IMG/VR virus record: IMGVR_UViG_3300033571_019537
Location: 18,470-82,469 of that record
From: a virus
DNA length: 64,000 nt
Strand: one strand, 5' to 3'
This document shows, in pieces, positions 1 through 8,825 of this stretch (position 1 is the stretch's first letter; the number at the start of each line of letters is the position of its first letter). The position numbers and the translations under genes are program-made. The notes under the pieces are model-generated. The model worked only from the letters and a program-made list of their open reading frames with translations. It did not search any database and had not been told where the DNA came from.

Positions 1-310
1 TAATCTGCATGGTTTCATAAACAAAATTATTATTTATTTTTAAAGAATCAAGTTTAATATAAGAATTATTTGCCTTATCAAAATAATAATCAATTCTTGG
101 AATTAAGGTTTCCCTTAATGTTGGTGATGGTCTTTCACCAAAAAGAACATGAAGAAGATTTGATACCTGATATTTTGTTATAGGTTCTTCAAAAAAATCA
201 ATATCATCCCTATCCCTTGTACCATTTATATCACCAACTTTATCCTTATATTTTCCAGGTCTAAATTGTCTAGCATTTTTAAAACCCAATACCAAAAATT
301 TATTCTTCAT
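1..310 (-). CDS. Partial protein, third gene of the cas3 operon
   Basis: The open frame starts at an ATG whose complement is 308-310 and runs off the left edge, so only about 103 N-terminal residues are visible (MKNKFLVLGF...). It overlaps the stop of the Cas7-like gene by 11 nt, which indicates translational coupling within the operon. No family is recognisable from this fragment. From position in a type I CRISPR-Cas operon (cas3, cas7-like, this gene) I infer another effector subunit such as Cas5 or Cas8, but nothing in the visible residues proves it. It lacks the N-terminal FxVEE tag of its neighbour. Confidence 0.7.
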   Translation of the reverse strand, partial: MKNKFLVLGFKNARQFRPGKYKDKVGDINGTRDRDDIDFFEEPITKYQVSNLLHVLFGERPSPTLRETLIPRIDYYFDKANNSYIKLDSLKINNNFVYETMQI

Positions 311-1385
311 TTTTCTTTCCTTTTTTTGATTCTTTTTTCTCAGCAGATTTTTTCTTTCTGTTTTTATATTCTACTTCAATTGATTCTCTTAATTCTTTAC
401 TTTTCTTTAAATCAACTTCATTATAGAATAATTCTGATTCAAATTCCAATTTTGTTTGTGGTGTAAATTTAACCCAACCATTTTCATCTTCTAATGTATC
501 AGTTAATACATCATAAACAAATTTAACTTCCAATTCATTTGATTTAACAAATGCATCTCGTTTTGTTACATTTAATCTTAACATTTTTTGTAACAAATCA
601 TTAACCAAAAAGTTAACATTTTCTTGACTTAATAAGAATCCCCATTCAGGTATTTCAATGATTGAATTTTTCATTTGGAAATAACCTAATTCTGAATTAA
701 AGTTTGGTAACTTTGTTTGCAAGAATTTCTTAAACAATTCAAAATTGTCTGGGTCAAATGACATTCTATCAAAAATATCATCACAACTAACAAATTGTAA
801 TTGTGATAAATCAATTGAACCAACGGTTTGATAATCAATATCACCAACAACTTCTTTTTTGAAGAAAGTATTATCGGTTGCACCATTATCTTCATCATCT
901 TTTCTACCAGATTTTGCAAAAGTTTCAATATGTGAAACTGAATCATTTGTTTGTTCTGCATCAACCAAAGTTAAAGAACCTTTTCTTTTTAAGGTAACTG
1001 TTTTTGATGTTTCCAACCAACCTCTAACCAATTTTGATGGTGATGCAAGATAAGAATGTAATACCACCACATTATCTTGAACATTTGGTGATTGGAATGG
1101 AATATCAGAAAAAATATTATGCAATAAGAAATCTGATGAAGTTGTTAACTTATAAGAAAATTTATCACCATTCTTATAAAGTCTTTTCTTTGCATAATTG
1201 GTGTTTTTATGTTGGGTTTTCATGTAACTCAAATCAGTACTATTAAGTACAAATCTTTGGTCAGATGAATCAAAGTTTACAACACCCCTACCTTTTAATT
1301 TCCATCTTAAAAGAATAGATTTAACTGTTTTTTCTTTTTGTTTTGGTTGAACTTCCTCAACCGAAAATACTGATTTTTTTGACAT
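300..1385 (-). CDS. Cas7-like CRISPR effector backbone candidate with N-terminal tag
   Basis: 361 aa, second gene of the leftward operon, 30 nt after cas3. Residues 1-11 (MSKKSVFSVEE) match a tag shared with several unrelated proteins in this window and end in V-E-E. The putative fold begins after it with a strand-like stretch (ILLRWKLKGRGVVNF, about residues 24-38). A central SPSKLVRGW segment and a following basic TLKRKGSLTLVDAEQ segment look like the RNA-binding and thumb regions of Cas7-type RAMP proteins, and the length fits Cas7. The C-terminal 30 residues are lysine- and glutamate-rich and probably disordered. Assignment rests mainly on synteny with cas3 and general Cas7-like layout; I cannot fix the subtype. 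Alternative: an unrelated phage protein that happens to lie next to cas3. Confidence 0.55.
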   Translation of the reverse strand: MSKKSVFSVEEVQPKQKEKTVKSILLRWKLKGRGVVNFDSSDQRFVLNSTDLSYMKTQHKNTNYAKKRLYKNGDKFSYKLTTSSDFLLHNIFSDIPFQSPNVQDNVVVLHSYLASPSKLVRGWLETSKTVTLKRKGSLTLVDAEQTNDSVSHIETFAKSGRKDDEDNGATDNTFFKKEVVGDIDYQTVGSIDLSQLQFVSCDDIFDRMSFDPDNFELFKKFLQTKLPNFNSELGYFQMKNSIIEIPEWGFLLSQENVNFLVNDLLQKMLRLNVTKRDAFVKSNELEVKFVYDVLTDTLEDENGWVKFTPQTKLEFESELFYNEVDLKKSKELRESIEVEYKNRKKKSAEKKESKKGKKNEE

Positions 1386-1415
1386 TTTTTTGTTTGTTTT
1401 TTATGGTTATTAAAT

Positions 1416-3629
1416 TTATTCGGTATCTATTAATCCTAATTCAGAATCATATTTTTTATCATACCTTATATAAGGTGTATTTGATTTTTTCCCCATTCTA
1501 CGAACAATATCAATATTTAATTTTTCAAATTTTTCCAACATTTCTCTGAATTCAAATCGTTTATCATCACAAAGTGCTCGATATGTTTTTTTGAATCTTT
1601 CCATTACATTTTGTTTTTCATGGAAATCTTCACCAATTGATTTATATATTTGTTGGTTAAAAACATCAGTATATTCTTCTGAATTAACTTTTTGACAAAT
1701 ATAAAATATATTTGAACCAACAAGTCTTAGTTTATTTGATTCTGCGTTTTTAATATCAGTTTTTTGTTTTCCTTTATTAAAAAATTTAATAGGATAAATT
1801 CCACTTAATAATTCACAAGAAGTAAGAAATCTTTCTTGAATAAAGTCTTTAATTTCTTTTTGATTTATTTCATTGAATTTATTAAATATAGAATAAATTT
1901 CTGACAAAGTCAAATTCTTGTTATTTCCATTTTCTTTAAAGAAATTAAACCATTTAGTTGATAAGTCAAATGTATAATGAATGTGTTTTACTGCACGTTC
2001 TGCCTTATCCTTATTAAGATTAATAATATTAATAGTACTATCATCATATTTACCCCAACGATTTGTTCTACCTATTCTTTGTACTGTTGTTTGTGGTGAT
2101 AAAACTGATTCATATAAATTTTTAAAAGAAATATCCATTGATGCCTGTAAAATAAGTGAAGAAACAACATCTTCTTTTACACCATCTTTTGAATATTTAT
2201 CATATAAAGAATAAATTAAATCAGTTCTTTTCTTTCTATCTTCTTCTAAATAATCAGAATGAATTAAAATTTTCTTATTTAAGTTTCTATACACTTTTTG
2301 GGTATTCTTAATAGAATTTAAGATGATTAAATTATCACCATTTTCTTCTAAGTTTAAAACTGAAACATCAGATTTTTCAGAAAAATTAAGTTTATATTTT
2401 TTATCATGTGCAGGTGGGTAATGATGATTTTTCTCTGGTAAGAATTTTGATTTATTTGATGGGGTATCCCACATATAAGAAATATCAAATGGTGTTGCAG
2501 ATAATAGAATTGTATCAGAATTAGTATATTTATGTCTAATATTCATTAAGTTAATAAAACAAGAAAATAATGCACCTTCTGTAATTAATTCATGATATTC
2601 ATCAAAAACAACATCACAATCATTTATAAAATAAAGTTCATTCATTCTTCCACTATTAACTGATGGGGATAAAAAGTTATCTATATTAGTTACAATAATA
2701 TCAGAATCAAACCCACCACATCCATTCCAATTAGACATTTTCACTTCACTTTGGTAGAATAATTCAATTTTAACATTAACACAGAATTTACCAATCAAAT
2801 CTTTTAATTCACGATAAACTTGTTCTGCAACAATATTTCTTGGACAAACCCAAATCATTTTTTTATTTGATTGTAGATTTTTTAGAAATCCAATTAAAGT
2901 TTTACCAAACCCAGCAGGTGCATTAACAAAATTAGTACCTTTAAGTTGTGTAACAATATTTTTTTGAAGTTCAAATCTTTCATTATTAAATGGTGGATTA
3001 TAATTTTTTACTATTTCCTTTTCCAAGAGTTTTTGGATAAATTCTTCTGAATTAGGATAATTACCATCAAATGATGAAACCAATCTATCAGATGTAATTA
3101 AAATACTTCTTAATAAAGTTTTTTCAACTTGTTTTCCTTTTAATTCCAAAAATTCATAAAAAAGTGGTGGATTTATTTCTTTTCTACCATTATCATCCAC
3201 AAAACATTTTTTTGTTATTGGAAACTTTAAGAAATATTTCTTCATTGATTCAATATCTTTTTCAGTAATTGAATCATAAACATCTTGATTTGTTAATTTT
3301 TTATCGCCATATTTTTTAAAATAAGGAAACCCATGATGCCAATAAATTAAATCCAATATCATATTATATTCATAATCATCAATTTTTAAATGTTTGCTAA
3401 CAAATGCCCAACTGATTTCATTATGAGTAAATTTTCTTTGTGAATCTTCATCTTTTAAGAATCTTTGGAACTCTTCTGTACATTTACCTATATCATGTAA
3501 AAGTGATGATATTTCTAAAACTTTTTTATGTTGTTTATTAAGACTATCATATCTTTTTAAAAACTCTAAAGAATATTCCATTACTTTTAAAGAATGTACA
3601 TCTAATAATTCGTTTGTTTTTCCTAACAT
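1416..3629 (-). CDS. cas3: CRISPR-associated nuclease/helicase Cas3 (HD + SF2 helicase)
   Basis: 737 aa, a normal length for Cas3. An N-terminal HD nuclease domain shows H12, H45-D46 in LLHDIGK, H69 and the H98-H99 pair in IYWHHG. A superfamily 2 helicase follows: motif I APAGFGKT (237-244), motif II DEYH (343-346), motif III SAT (377-379), and motif VI QRIGRTNR (517-524). In type I systems Cas3 is recruited by Cascade to unwind and degrade target DNA. This is the first gene of a leftward operon with its own host-type promoter (3646-3683). All catalytic motifs look intact. The gene has the same AT-rich codon use as its phage neighbours, suggesting long residence in the phage genome. An HD-fused defence helicase of another kind is less likely given the motif order. 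Confidence 0.88.
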   Translation of the reverse strand: MLGKTNELLDVHSLKVMEYSLEFLKRYDSLNKQHKKVLEISSLLHDIGKCTEEFQRFLKDEDSQRKFTHNEISWAFVSKHLKIDDYEYNMILDLIYWHHGFPYFKKYGDKKLTNQDVYDSITEKDIESMKKYFLKFPITKKCFVDDNGRKEINPPLFYEFLELKGKQVEKTLLRSILITSDRLVSSFDGNYPNSEEFIQKLLEKEIVKNYNPPFNNERFELQKNIVTQLKGTNFVNAPAGFGKTLIGFLKNLQSNKKMIWVCPRNIVAEQVYRELKDLIGKFCVNVKIELFYQSEVKMSNWNGCGGFDSDIIVTNIDNFLSPSVNSGRMNELYFINDCDVVFDEYHELITEGALFSCFINLMNIRHKYTNSDTILLSATPFDISYMWDTPSNKSKFLPEKNHHYPPAHDKKYKLNFSEKSDVSVLNLEENGDNLIILNSIKNTQKVYRNLNKKILIHSDYLEEDRKKRTDLIYSLYDKYSKDGVKEDVVSSLILQASMDISFKNLYESVLSPQTTVQRIGRTNRWGKYDDSTINIINLNKDKAERAVKHIHYTFDLSTKWFNFFKENGNNKNLTLSEIYSIFNKFNEINQKEIKDFIQERFLTSCELLSGIYPIKFFNKGKQKTDIKNAESNKLRLVGSNIFYICQKVNSEEYTDVFNQQIYKSIGEDFHEKQNVMERFKKTYRALCDDKRFEFREMLEKFEKLNIDIVRRMGKKSNTPYIRYDKKYDSELGLIDTE

Positions 3630-3645
3630 ATTTTAAATTTATGAA

Positions 3646-3683
3646 CACAAAAATACTATTTTTTTACTACCAAATTAATGCAA
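3646..3683 (-). promoter_or_regulatory. Bacteroidota-type promoter for the cas operon
   Basis: Reading the minus strand, TTGCATT (3683-3677) is followed after 21 nt by TATTTTTG (3655-3648). This fits the TTG / TAnnTTTG architecture of primary-sigma promoters in Bacteroidota and leaves 18 nt between the -7 element and the cas3 ATG. The same TTGCATT-N21/22 layout recurs ahead of other genes here, which supports it being real. Confidence 0.7.
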
Positions 3684-3704
3684 TATTTATTTATAAACCA
3701 AATT

Positions 3705-5033
3705 ATGTTCATTGATATTCACACCCACCCAACACTTAAACCTTTTACCAATAATGGAAATATTTTCATTGAACATAAAAATAATCAAAAATCAAAGAAT
3801 GTTTTTCATAAATTAGTGAAATCAATAATATCACTTTTAACAAAGGATATACCAAAACATTCTCAATCACATTTTCAATCACTTATTCAAGGAAATTTTA
3901 ACATAATAATCACATCATTCTTTGCACTTGAAAAGGAATTCTTTAATACAAAAATTCTACCAAAAAAATTGGATTTACCACTTCTTTCTCACCTAACAGG
4001 AGTTCCAGAAAATAAAGTTACCTTAGATTATTATAATTTTATTTATAATGAAATGTTATGGTTAAAAGAACAAGAAAAAAATAACACCCAACTTTATAAT
4101 TTTGTTATTGCAAAAAACTATTCTCACATAGAAAGGATTCACAGAAAAAATCCAAAAACCCTTTGTGTTATTCCATCAATTGAGGGAATTCAATGTTTAT
4201 TAACTTATGATGAATTAAAAAATCCAAATAAAGAATTGTTATTAAGTAGATTGGATTCACTTCCCTTAAAACCTTTTTTTATAACTTTTAATCATCATTT
4301 TTGGAATGGGTTATCATCCAATGCAGATTCGGTACAAAGTTTCTTATTCACACAGAAAAATGAATTTAAAGGAATTTCACCTTTGGGATTGGAAATAATT
4401 GATTCACTTATTGAAAGGGGAATTTTAATTGATATAAAACATTTTGATGGGGATTCAAGAAGAGATTTTTATAACCACATAAGGGGAAAAAATATACCAA
4501 TTATTTGTTCGCATACAGGAATATCCACTTGGGAAAATTTATCAGATATTAAGGATGACCACAAAAGAAATAAAAAATCTTTTTTTCATGAATTGGAAAT
4601 TAATATATGTGGTGAGGATGTAAGAGAAATTGTTAATTCTGGGGGTTTAATTGGTATTCAGATGGACAAAAAACGTCTTGTGGGTAGTAGAGTTAAAATA
4701 ACCGAAGATAATGTCACAGAAGTCATTATTGCAAATATTTTAAAGTGTGTTGAATTTGGTGGAATTCAAACTTGGAATCACATTTCAATTGGAAGTGATT
4801 TTGATGGAATGATTACACACTTGCCAGGACTATTAAAAAGTGAGGATTTTCCAAAACTTTACTTTGAAATTTTGAACTTTTTAATTTGTCCGAAGGACAT
4901 TTTATTTAAGGGGGATTTAATTTACTCCAAAGAAAAAATTGATTCTTTAATAGGAGGTAGATATGTTAAAGAATTGGTTGATAGAATATTTGGGTTAAAC
5001 GCAAAAGAGTTCTTAAAAAGGAACTTCTTTTAA
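3705..5033 (+). CDS. Metal-dependent dipeptidase-like hydrolase (peptidase M19 / renal dipeptidase fold)
   Basis: 442 aa from the preferred ATG at 3705, where the protein begins MFIDIHTHPT; an upstream in-frame ATG at 3678 would lie in the cas3 promoter. Hallmarks of the M19 dipeptidase branch of amidohydrolases are present in order: HTH near the N terminus, an IPSIEG segment, FNHHFWN, GLEIIDSLIERGILIDIKH, IICSHTG and GSDFDGM near the C terminus. These supply the two-metal site. Known members hydrolyse dipeptides or related amide substrates. The gene is alone on the plus strand, divergent from cas3 and convergent with the 5013 gene (21-nt overlap of 3' ends). It is an uncommon phage gene; a role in nutrient scavenging or peptidoglycan peptide processing is only inference. 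Confidence 0.82.
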   Translation: MFIDIHTHPTLKPFTNNGNIFIEHKNNQKSKNVFHKLVKSIISLLTKDIPKHSQSHFQSLIQGNFNIIITSFFALEKEFFNTKILPKKLDLPLLSHLTGVPENKVTLDYYNFIYNEMLWLKEQEKNNTQLYNFVIAKNYSHIERIHRKNPKTLCVIPSIEGIQCLLTYDELKNPNKELLLSRLDSLPLKPFFITFNHHFWNGLSSNADSVQSFLFTQKNEFKGISPLGLEIIDSLIERGILIDIKHFDGDSRRDFYNHIRGKNIPIICSHTGISTWENLSDIKDDHKRNKKSFFHELEINICGEDVREIVNSGGLIGIQMDKKRLVGSRVKITEDNVTEVIIANILKCVEFGGIQTWNHISIGSDFDGMITHLPGLLKSEDFPKLYFEILNFLICPKDILFKGDLIYSKEKIDSLIGGRYVKELVDRIFGLNAKEFLKRNFF

Positions 5034-5225
5034 AATTTCATAAATCTGAATCTGGTCAGAAGTTTTTAAAAATTTATAGTTTTCATCATCATAATTACCA
5101 TCTAAATATGTTAAATTAAATTTTCGATTATCATACCAAATAACTAATGATTTTTTAATTAAATCATTAGTTAAAAAATTCCCACTATTTCTACCCAGAT
5201 TTAACAAAGTTTTTTCTAATGTCAT
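5013..5225 (-). CDS. Small hypothetical protein
   Basis: 70 aa starting at the ATG that overlaps the preceding gene's TGA (ATGA junction at 5222-5225); a longer frame up to 5306 would lie wholly inside that gene and is unlikely. No recognised domain. It is the last gene of a leftward run and its 3' end overlaps the dipeptidase gene tail-to-tail. Confidence 0.6.
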   Translation of the reverse strand: MTLEKTLLNLGRNSGNFLTNDLIKKSLVIWYDNRKFNLTYLDGNYDDENYKFLKTSDQIQIYEILKEVPF

Positions 5226-5731
5226 AAATAAATCATTTTTATTTGATAATCTGTTAAAGGTAATCCACTTCCTCCATGATAAGGTTGTCTGTGTGTTCCA
5301 AACCATTTTGGTTCAGGAGATTTAATATCATTAAAAATATGAACAATATTTGGCAATATATTTAAACCTTTTTTTAATACAACCTTAAAAATACCATCAA
5401 TATTATAACCATCAATAATATAATCTTCACCCAAATCACATTCAAAAATATCACCAGTTTCAAAATTAAAATTTCTATTAACAAATGGGGTTATTTCCAT
5501 TTTATTTTTTTGTTTATTAAAACGATAACCAATCATTATTGCATTTTTGTTTGGTTTTAATGAATAAGAAATTCCACAAAGTTTGTTCCATTGGTCATCT
5601 TGTTCACTTTCAAAACCTTCAAGAAAATTAAATTTCACCCTAAAATGATATTCCCAACCAAATGCGAATAAATCCATTAATCCCAATCTTGGTTTTGAAA
5701 AATGTTTTCCTTTTTTAAATTGATATATCAT
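5222..5731 (-). CDS. Hypothetical protein
   Basis: 169 aa from the ATG at 5731; the frame extends to a TTG at 5758 but that would overlap the upstream gene. The protein looks beta-rich with many aromatic and glycine residues, including GTHRQPYHGGSG near the C terminus. It has no signal peptide or membrane segment. Coupled to its downstream neighbour by an ATGA overlap and 5 nt from its upstream neighbour, so clearly part of one transcript. No family recognised. Confidence 0.65.
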   Translation of the reverse strand: MIYQFKKGKHFSKPRLGLMDLFAFGWEYHFRVKFNFLEGFESEQDDQWNKLCGISYSLKPNKNAIMIGYRFNKQKNKMEITPFVNRNFNFETGDIFECDLGEDYIIDGYNIDGIFKVVLKKGLNILPNIVHIFNDIKSPEPKWFGTHRQPYHGGSGLPLTDYQIKMIYL

Positions 5732-5736
5732 AATTT

Positions 5737-6429
5737 TTAATTTATAATTTCTATCCAATCAGGATGTAAATTTGATTCTGTATATATTCCCTTTTCAGGA
5801 AAATTTGTATCATTATAAAATTTTATCCCATTTAATTTTTCTTGTGGTATAGTTATTCTTAAAACAATAGGTTTAATATTATATTGATAACTAAACACAT
5901 CTATTAAATCATTTATAGATTCTTCATTTATTAATAAATAAATTCTACTTGGATGTGATGATATTTTTTCCTTACTTTTTGGTACTAAACCAATCTTCAT
6001 AATTTTATCAATATACTTATCAGAAGTTATATGATAAAAAATATTATTTTCAGGAATATATTTAACATCATATTTTGACTCAAATTTAACCATTACTTCA
6101 CCAAATTCTTCTAAAAACATTTCTAAATTTGGTTGACTATATTTTGCACTTTGTCCTTTATATTGGATATATGCAGGAAACCAACCTAAATTATCTACTA
6201 ATCTAAATAATTCTACTAAGTTGGTTTCCTTAGTAATTTTATAAACAAACCAATTTTCAATATCAGATTTTATAATTAACTTTGTTCGTTCCAAATCCAT
6301 CTCACCTTTAATCCAATTATTGATTAAAGTTATTGTATGATTAATATTTGTAGTTTTTATTAAACCTTCTTCTTCTTTTAAAATAGATTTAATAAATTCT
6401 TCTTTAGTGAAAGTTATTTTCTTAGACAT
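5737..6429 (-). CDS. ADP-ribosyltransferase-like protein
   Basis: 230 aa from the ATG at 6429. The C-terminal half carries a pattern typical of the ART fold of the KptA/DarT kind: IFYHITSDKYIDKIMKIGL followed by a short loop and SRIYLL, i.e. the NAD-binding H and downstream strand. The N-terminal half is a helical region without recognised similarity. Possible roles are modification of host proteins or nucleic acids, or removal of RNA 2'-phosphate; the sequence does not choose between them. It overlaps the upstream gene by 8 nt. Confidence 0.5.
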   Translation of the reverse strand: MSKKITFTKEEFIKSILKEEEGLIKTTNINHTITLINNWIKGEMDLERTKLIIKSDIENWFVYKITKETNLVELFRLVDNLGWFPAYIQYKGQSAKYSQPNLEMFLEEFGEVMVKFESKYDVKYIPENNIFYHITSDKYIDKIMKIGLVPKSKEKISSHPSRIYLLINEESINDLIDVFSYQYNIKPIVLRITIPQEKLNGIKFYNDTNFPEKGIYTESNLHPDWIEIIN

Positions 6430-6925
6430 TTTCCTCAATTACGGTTTGTTTTTTCTCAACCCTCCATACACCCATTCTTCTTTCATCAATTTGTCTAGCA
6501 ATGAATTTCCATCCCCTACCTTTTGACCAATTTGATGCATAAGAACAAATTGTTTTAAATTGTTTATCATTTTTAATTGGTATTACCGCACATTTACCTG
6601 GGGCATCCAATAAATTAAATTTATATTTGGACATTCTTTCCATTGGTCTTTTTCTTTCAGGAATTGCAAGTCCTTCAACAATAATTGGTTTATCATAATA
6701 CTCATCATATTTGTTTTCCAATTCTTTAATTAAAACATCACTTACTTCATTTCTGTACATTCCTTCAATTAAATCAAAAACATGTCCTACAAAGTCTTTA
6801 TGTAACCCAAGTTTTTCACTTTCTTGCGACATTGATGTTCCGTTTGCAATTGCAGATTTAATAATTTCAATTGCAGTTACAACTCTTTTGTTTCTTTCTT
6901 CTGGTGTTAATTTTTTGATAATCAT
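6422..6925 (-). CDS. Hypothetical protein with possible N-terminal helix-turn-helix
   Basis: 167 aa. An N-terminal helical stretch (AIANGTSMSQESEKLGLHKD) has the spacing of a helix-turn-helix. The C-terminal part contains GKCAVIPIKNDKQF and SNWSKGRGWKFIARQID, basic and aromatic, suggesting nucleic-acid binding. No family is named with confidence. It overlaps the ART-like gene by 8 nt and sits 3 nt after the 6929 gene's stop. Confidence 0.6.
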   Translation of the reverse strand: MIIKKLTPEERNKRVVTAIEIIKSAIANGTSMSQESEKLGLHKDFVGHVFDLIEGMYRNEVSDVLIKELENKYDEYYDKPIIVEGLAIPERKRPMERMSKYKFNLLDAPGKCAVIPIKNDKQFKTICSYASNWSKGRGWKFIARQIDERRMGVWRVEKKQTVIEENV

Positions 6926-6928
6926 AAT

Positions 6929-7180
6929 TTATTTTTTTAAGTTTTTCTTTAATTTTTTTAATAAGTTTTCAGGTGTATCTGATATTTGACTTTCTTTCAG
7001 ATAAAGAATTCTATAATAAGAACCTTTAAACCTAACATTATAAGTTGTATCTATTTGTTTAATACCAATTTTATTTTTACTAATGTTAATAATTATTGAC
7101 ACTATGACACCTGTTTGAAGTTTATTATCTTTAATTGCATAAACTTCCTGACCAACTTCAAATTTGTGTAAGACTTCCAT
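6929..7180 (-). CDS. Small beta-barrel-like hypothetical protein
   Basis: 83 aa. The segment EVGQEVYAIKDNKLQTG followed by IIVSI and YNVRFKG looks like an SH3/KOW-type small barrel, and the C terminus is lysine-rich. Function unknown. It lies in the leftward accessory run between an HTH-like protein and a 60-residue protein. Confidence 0.6.
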   Translation of the reverse strand: MEVLHKFEVGQEVYAIKDNKLQTGVIVSIIINISKNKIGIKQIDTTYNVRFKGSYYRILYLKESQISDTPENLLKKLKKNLKK

Positions 7181-7192
7181 TTTTATTTATTT

Positions 7193-7375
7193 TTAATTTT
7201 CTCCTCCATAATCAAAACCAAGAACAACAAGGGTTTGATTAGTTTTTGTATTTAAAACTTCTATTGAATTAATAGGAACAAATCTAAAATTTTGTTCATT
7301 CATTCCATCTAATAAAACACATTCATTTTCAGGATTTATTTTACTAAGTTCTTCAATCATTTCTTTTACTTTCAT
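7193..7375 (-). CDS. Small hypothetical protein
   Basis: 60 aa, beginning MKVKEMIEELSKINPENEC and ending in a beta hairpin rich in V, L and G. This helix-then-hairpin layout is common in small phage proteins. Start overlaps the DHFR stop by 4 nt (ATGA), indicating coupling. No function assigned. Confidence 0.6.
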   Translation of the reverse strand: MKVKEMIEELSKINPENECVLLDGMNEQNFRFVPINSIEVLNTKTNQTLVVLGFDYGGEN

Positions 7376-7752
7376 AAGTTAAAATAGTAGTTATAGATTT
7401 TACAATTTTTATTTAAATTTTTAAAATTAGGGAACATACAATCACCTATTGAATTATCATTTATATGGGATATATGTAATTCAGTAAAATAAGGTGAATA
7501 TTTCTCATAAGTTTTTTTACCACCAATGCACCAATCAATTAATTCAAAATCATTAACCAAACCATTCCTTTCATCTAAAATAATTTCTCTTTTAGGTAGT
7601 GGTGGTAATTTTGTAAAAGTGTTATAACCAACTAATATTTTAGTGTTTAATGTTAAATTTTTAAAATGATTTAAATCTTCTTTACATTTCCAAAGTAATT
7701 CATTTTCTTTTCCAATAAAACACAAATTATTAACTGATACTATTCCTTTCAT
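7372..7752 (-). CDS. folA: Short dihydrofolate reductase
   Basis: 126 aa from the ATG at 7752 (MKGIVSVNN). DHFR hallmarks are seen: the first strand GIVSVNN and IGKENELLW; the acidic catalytic residue in KEDLNHFK, equivalent to the active-site aspartate that follows the tryptophan; LVGYNTF for the NADPH-binding strand and helix; and CIGGKKTYEKY for the GG cofactor motif. At 126 residues it is shorter than the usual 155-165, with the loss mainly in the C-terminal half. DHFR regenerates tetrahydrofolate for thymidylate synthesis, and T4-like phages commonly encode it. Activity is plausible but the shortening makes it uncertain. Confidence 0.75.
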   Translation of the reverse strand: MKGIVSVNNLCFIGKENELLWKCKEDLNHFKNLTLNTKILVGYNTFTKLPPLPKREIILDERNGLVNDFELIDWCIGGKKTYEKYSPYFTELHISHINDNSIGDCMFPNFKNLNKNCKIYNYYFNL

Positions 7753-8662
7753 CTTCAATTTTTGAATATTTTTCTAAAACTTTACCTATATTTGCAATTG
7801 ATTTATTATGAATTTCATTTTTTAATTCTTGTGAAATTCTAATAGATTCTTCAAGAGTAATTTTTGGATTGTTCTTAGTTTTTTCATATATTTCATCAAC
7901 TTCTTTATCAGAAAGATTTTTATTAACCAAAAAAGAAACCTTATTTTTATGTTTTTTGGTTATTAATGATTCTTTTTCAACAGGATTTTTTTCCAATTTT
8001 TGAAACACCAAAAAATAAGAATGATACTTTCTTGCATGAACTTGTTTTGAATGTTTACCAGATAATATTCTATTTTTTGCATTTAGAATAAACATATCCT
8101 TACAATAAAACCCGATTTCAGTTCCTTGATTAATCAATTCAACATGAGATAAATATTGTTTTGAAGATGAAACCGTGTCTTGACATTTAACAACCAAAAA
8201 TTTATTTGGTTTGAGTATTCTATGACATTCTTTTAAGGTTTTATAATAATAATCCCACAAATCTTTCATTGTTTTAAATGAACCAAATCTATTTGCAATT
8301 ATATTACTTCCTGATTTACCTTTAGATGAATTTGGAATACCAACTGTAAATACTGGGTCAAATAATATTGAATTTACAGATTCATTATCAAGTGGTAAAT
8401 CATCTGATGATGCCTCAATGGTATCATTGGTTTGAGGATATAAATCAAATTTATGAATTGGTTCTTTAATTCCTTTCTTATAAAAGTTTCCTTTTGAATA
8501 AGTTGGGTCACATTCAAAAAAACCTTCCTCAATATAAAGTTTAATTATATTCCTTAATATTTCATTTTGGTCAAAAGAAATTGATTTAATAACTGTATCA
8601 TTATTATACAATTTTTTTTCTTCTATTTCTTCTAATTGAAAGAATGTATTTTGATTACCCAT
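7730..8662 (-). CDS. DNA methyltransferase (N4/N6 class) with N-terminal FFxLEE tag
   Basis: 310 aa. Residues 1-12 (MGNQNTFFQLEE) carry the shared N-terminal tag ending in L-E-E. An AdoMet-dependent methyltransferase core follows: FECDPTYSKGNF, SVNSILFDPVFT (DPPF-like catalytic motif IV as DPVF), ECHRILKPNKFLVVKCQD and KYHSYFLVF. This layout fits DNA N4-cytosine or N6-adenine methyltransferases. The lysine-rich C-terminal 80 residues are helical. Within the window it could use AdoMet made by the synthetase at 51065. Likely role: self-protection of phage DNA from host restriction, or host modification if the tag delivers it with the virion. Confidence 0.75.
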   Translation of the reverse strand: MGNQNTFFQLEEIEEKKLYNNDTVIKSISFDQNEILRNIIKLYIEEGFFECDPTYSKGNFYKKGIKEPIHKFDLYPQTNDTIEASSDDLPLDNESVNSILFDPVFTVGIPNSSKGKSGSNIIANRFGSFKTMKDLWDYYYKTLKECHRILKPNKFLVVKCQDTVSSSKQYLSHVELINQGTEIGFYCKDMFILNAKNRILSGKHSKQVHARKYHSYFLVFQKLEKNPVEKESLITKKHKNKVSFLVNKNLSDKEVDEIYEKTKNNPKITLEESIRISQELKNEIHNKSIANIGKVLEKYSKIEDERNSIS

Positions 8663-8798
8663 TTAATTGTTGTTTTTCATTATTACAAGAACAATTACCA
8701 CAACATTTTTTATCTTTTTTTCCTAAACCAAACTTTGTAAAATCGGTTTTGGAAATAATGAAGATAATAAGAAAAATTATTAATAAAGAAGTTAACAT
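8655..8798 (-). CDS. Tiny cysteine-rich membrane protein
   Basis: 47 aa. Residues 1-16 are a strongly hydrophobic membrane segment (MLTSLLIIFLIIFIIS), followed by a cytoplasmic-like basic stretch and a CCGNCSC cluster. This resembles FeoB-associated Cys-rich membrane proteins in layout. Its stop (GGGTAA) overlaps the start of the methyltransferase gene by 8 nt. Confidence 0.6.
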   Translation of the reverse strand: MLTSLLIIFLIIFIISKTDFTKFGLGKKDKKCCGNCSCNNEKQQLNG

Positions 8799-8825
8799 TT
8801 AAAATTATTTAATTGTGAAAAAAAG

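Noticed and set aside
686-1246. Extra frames inside the Cas7-like gene on both strands
   Set aside because: They are fully contained in the tagged gene and have no independent support.
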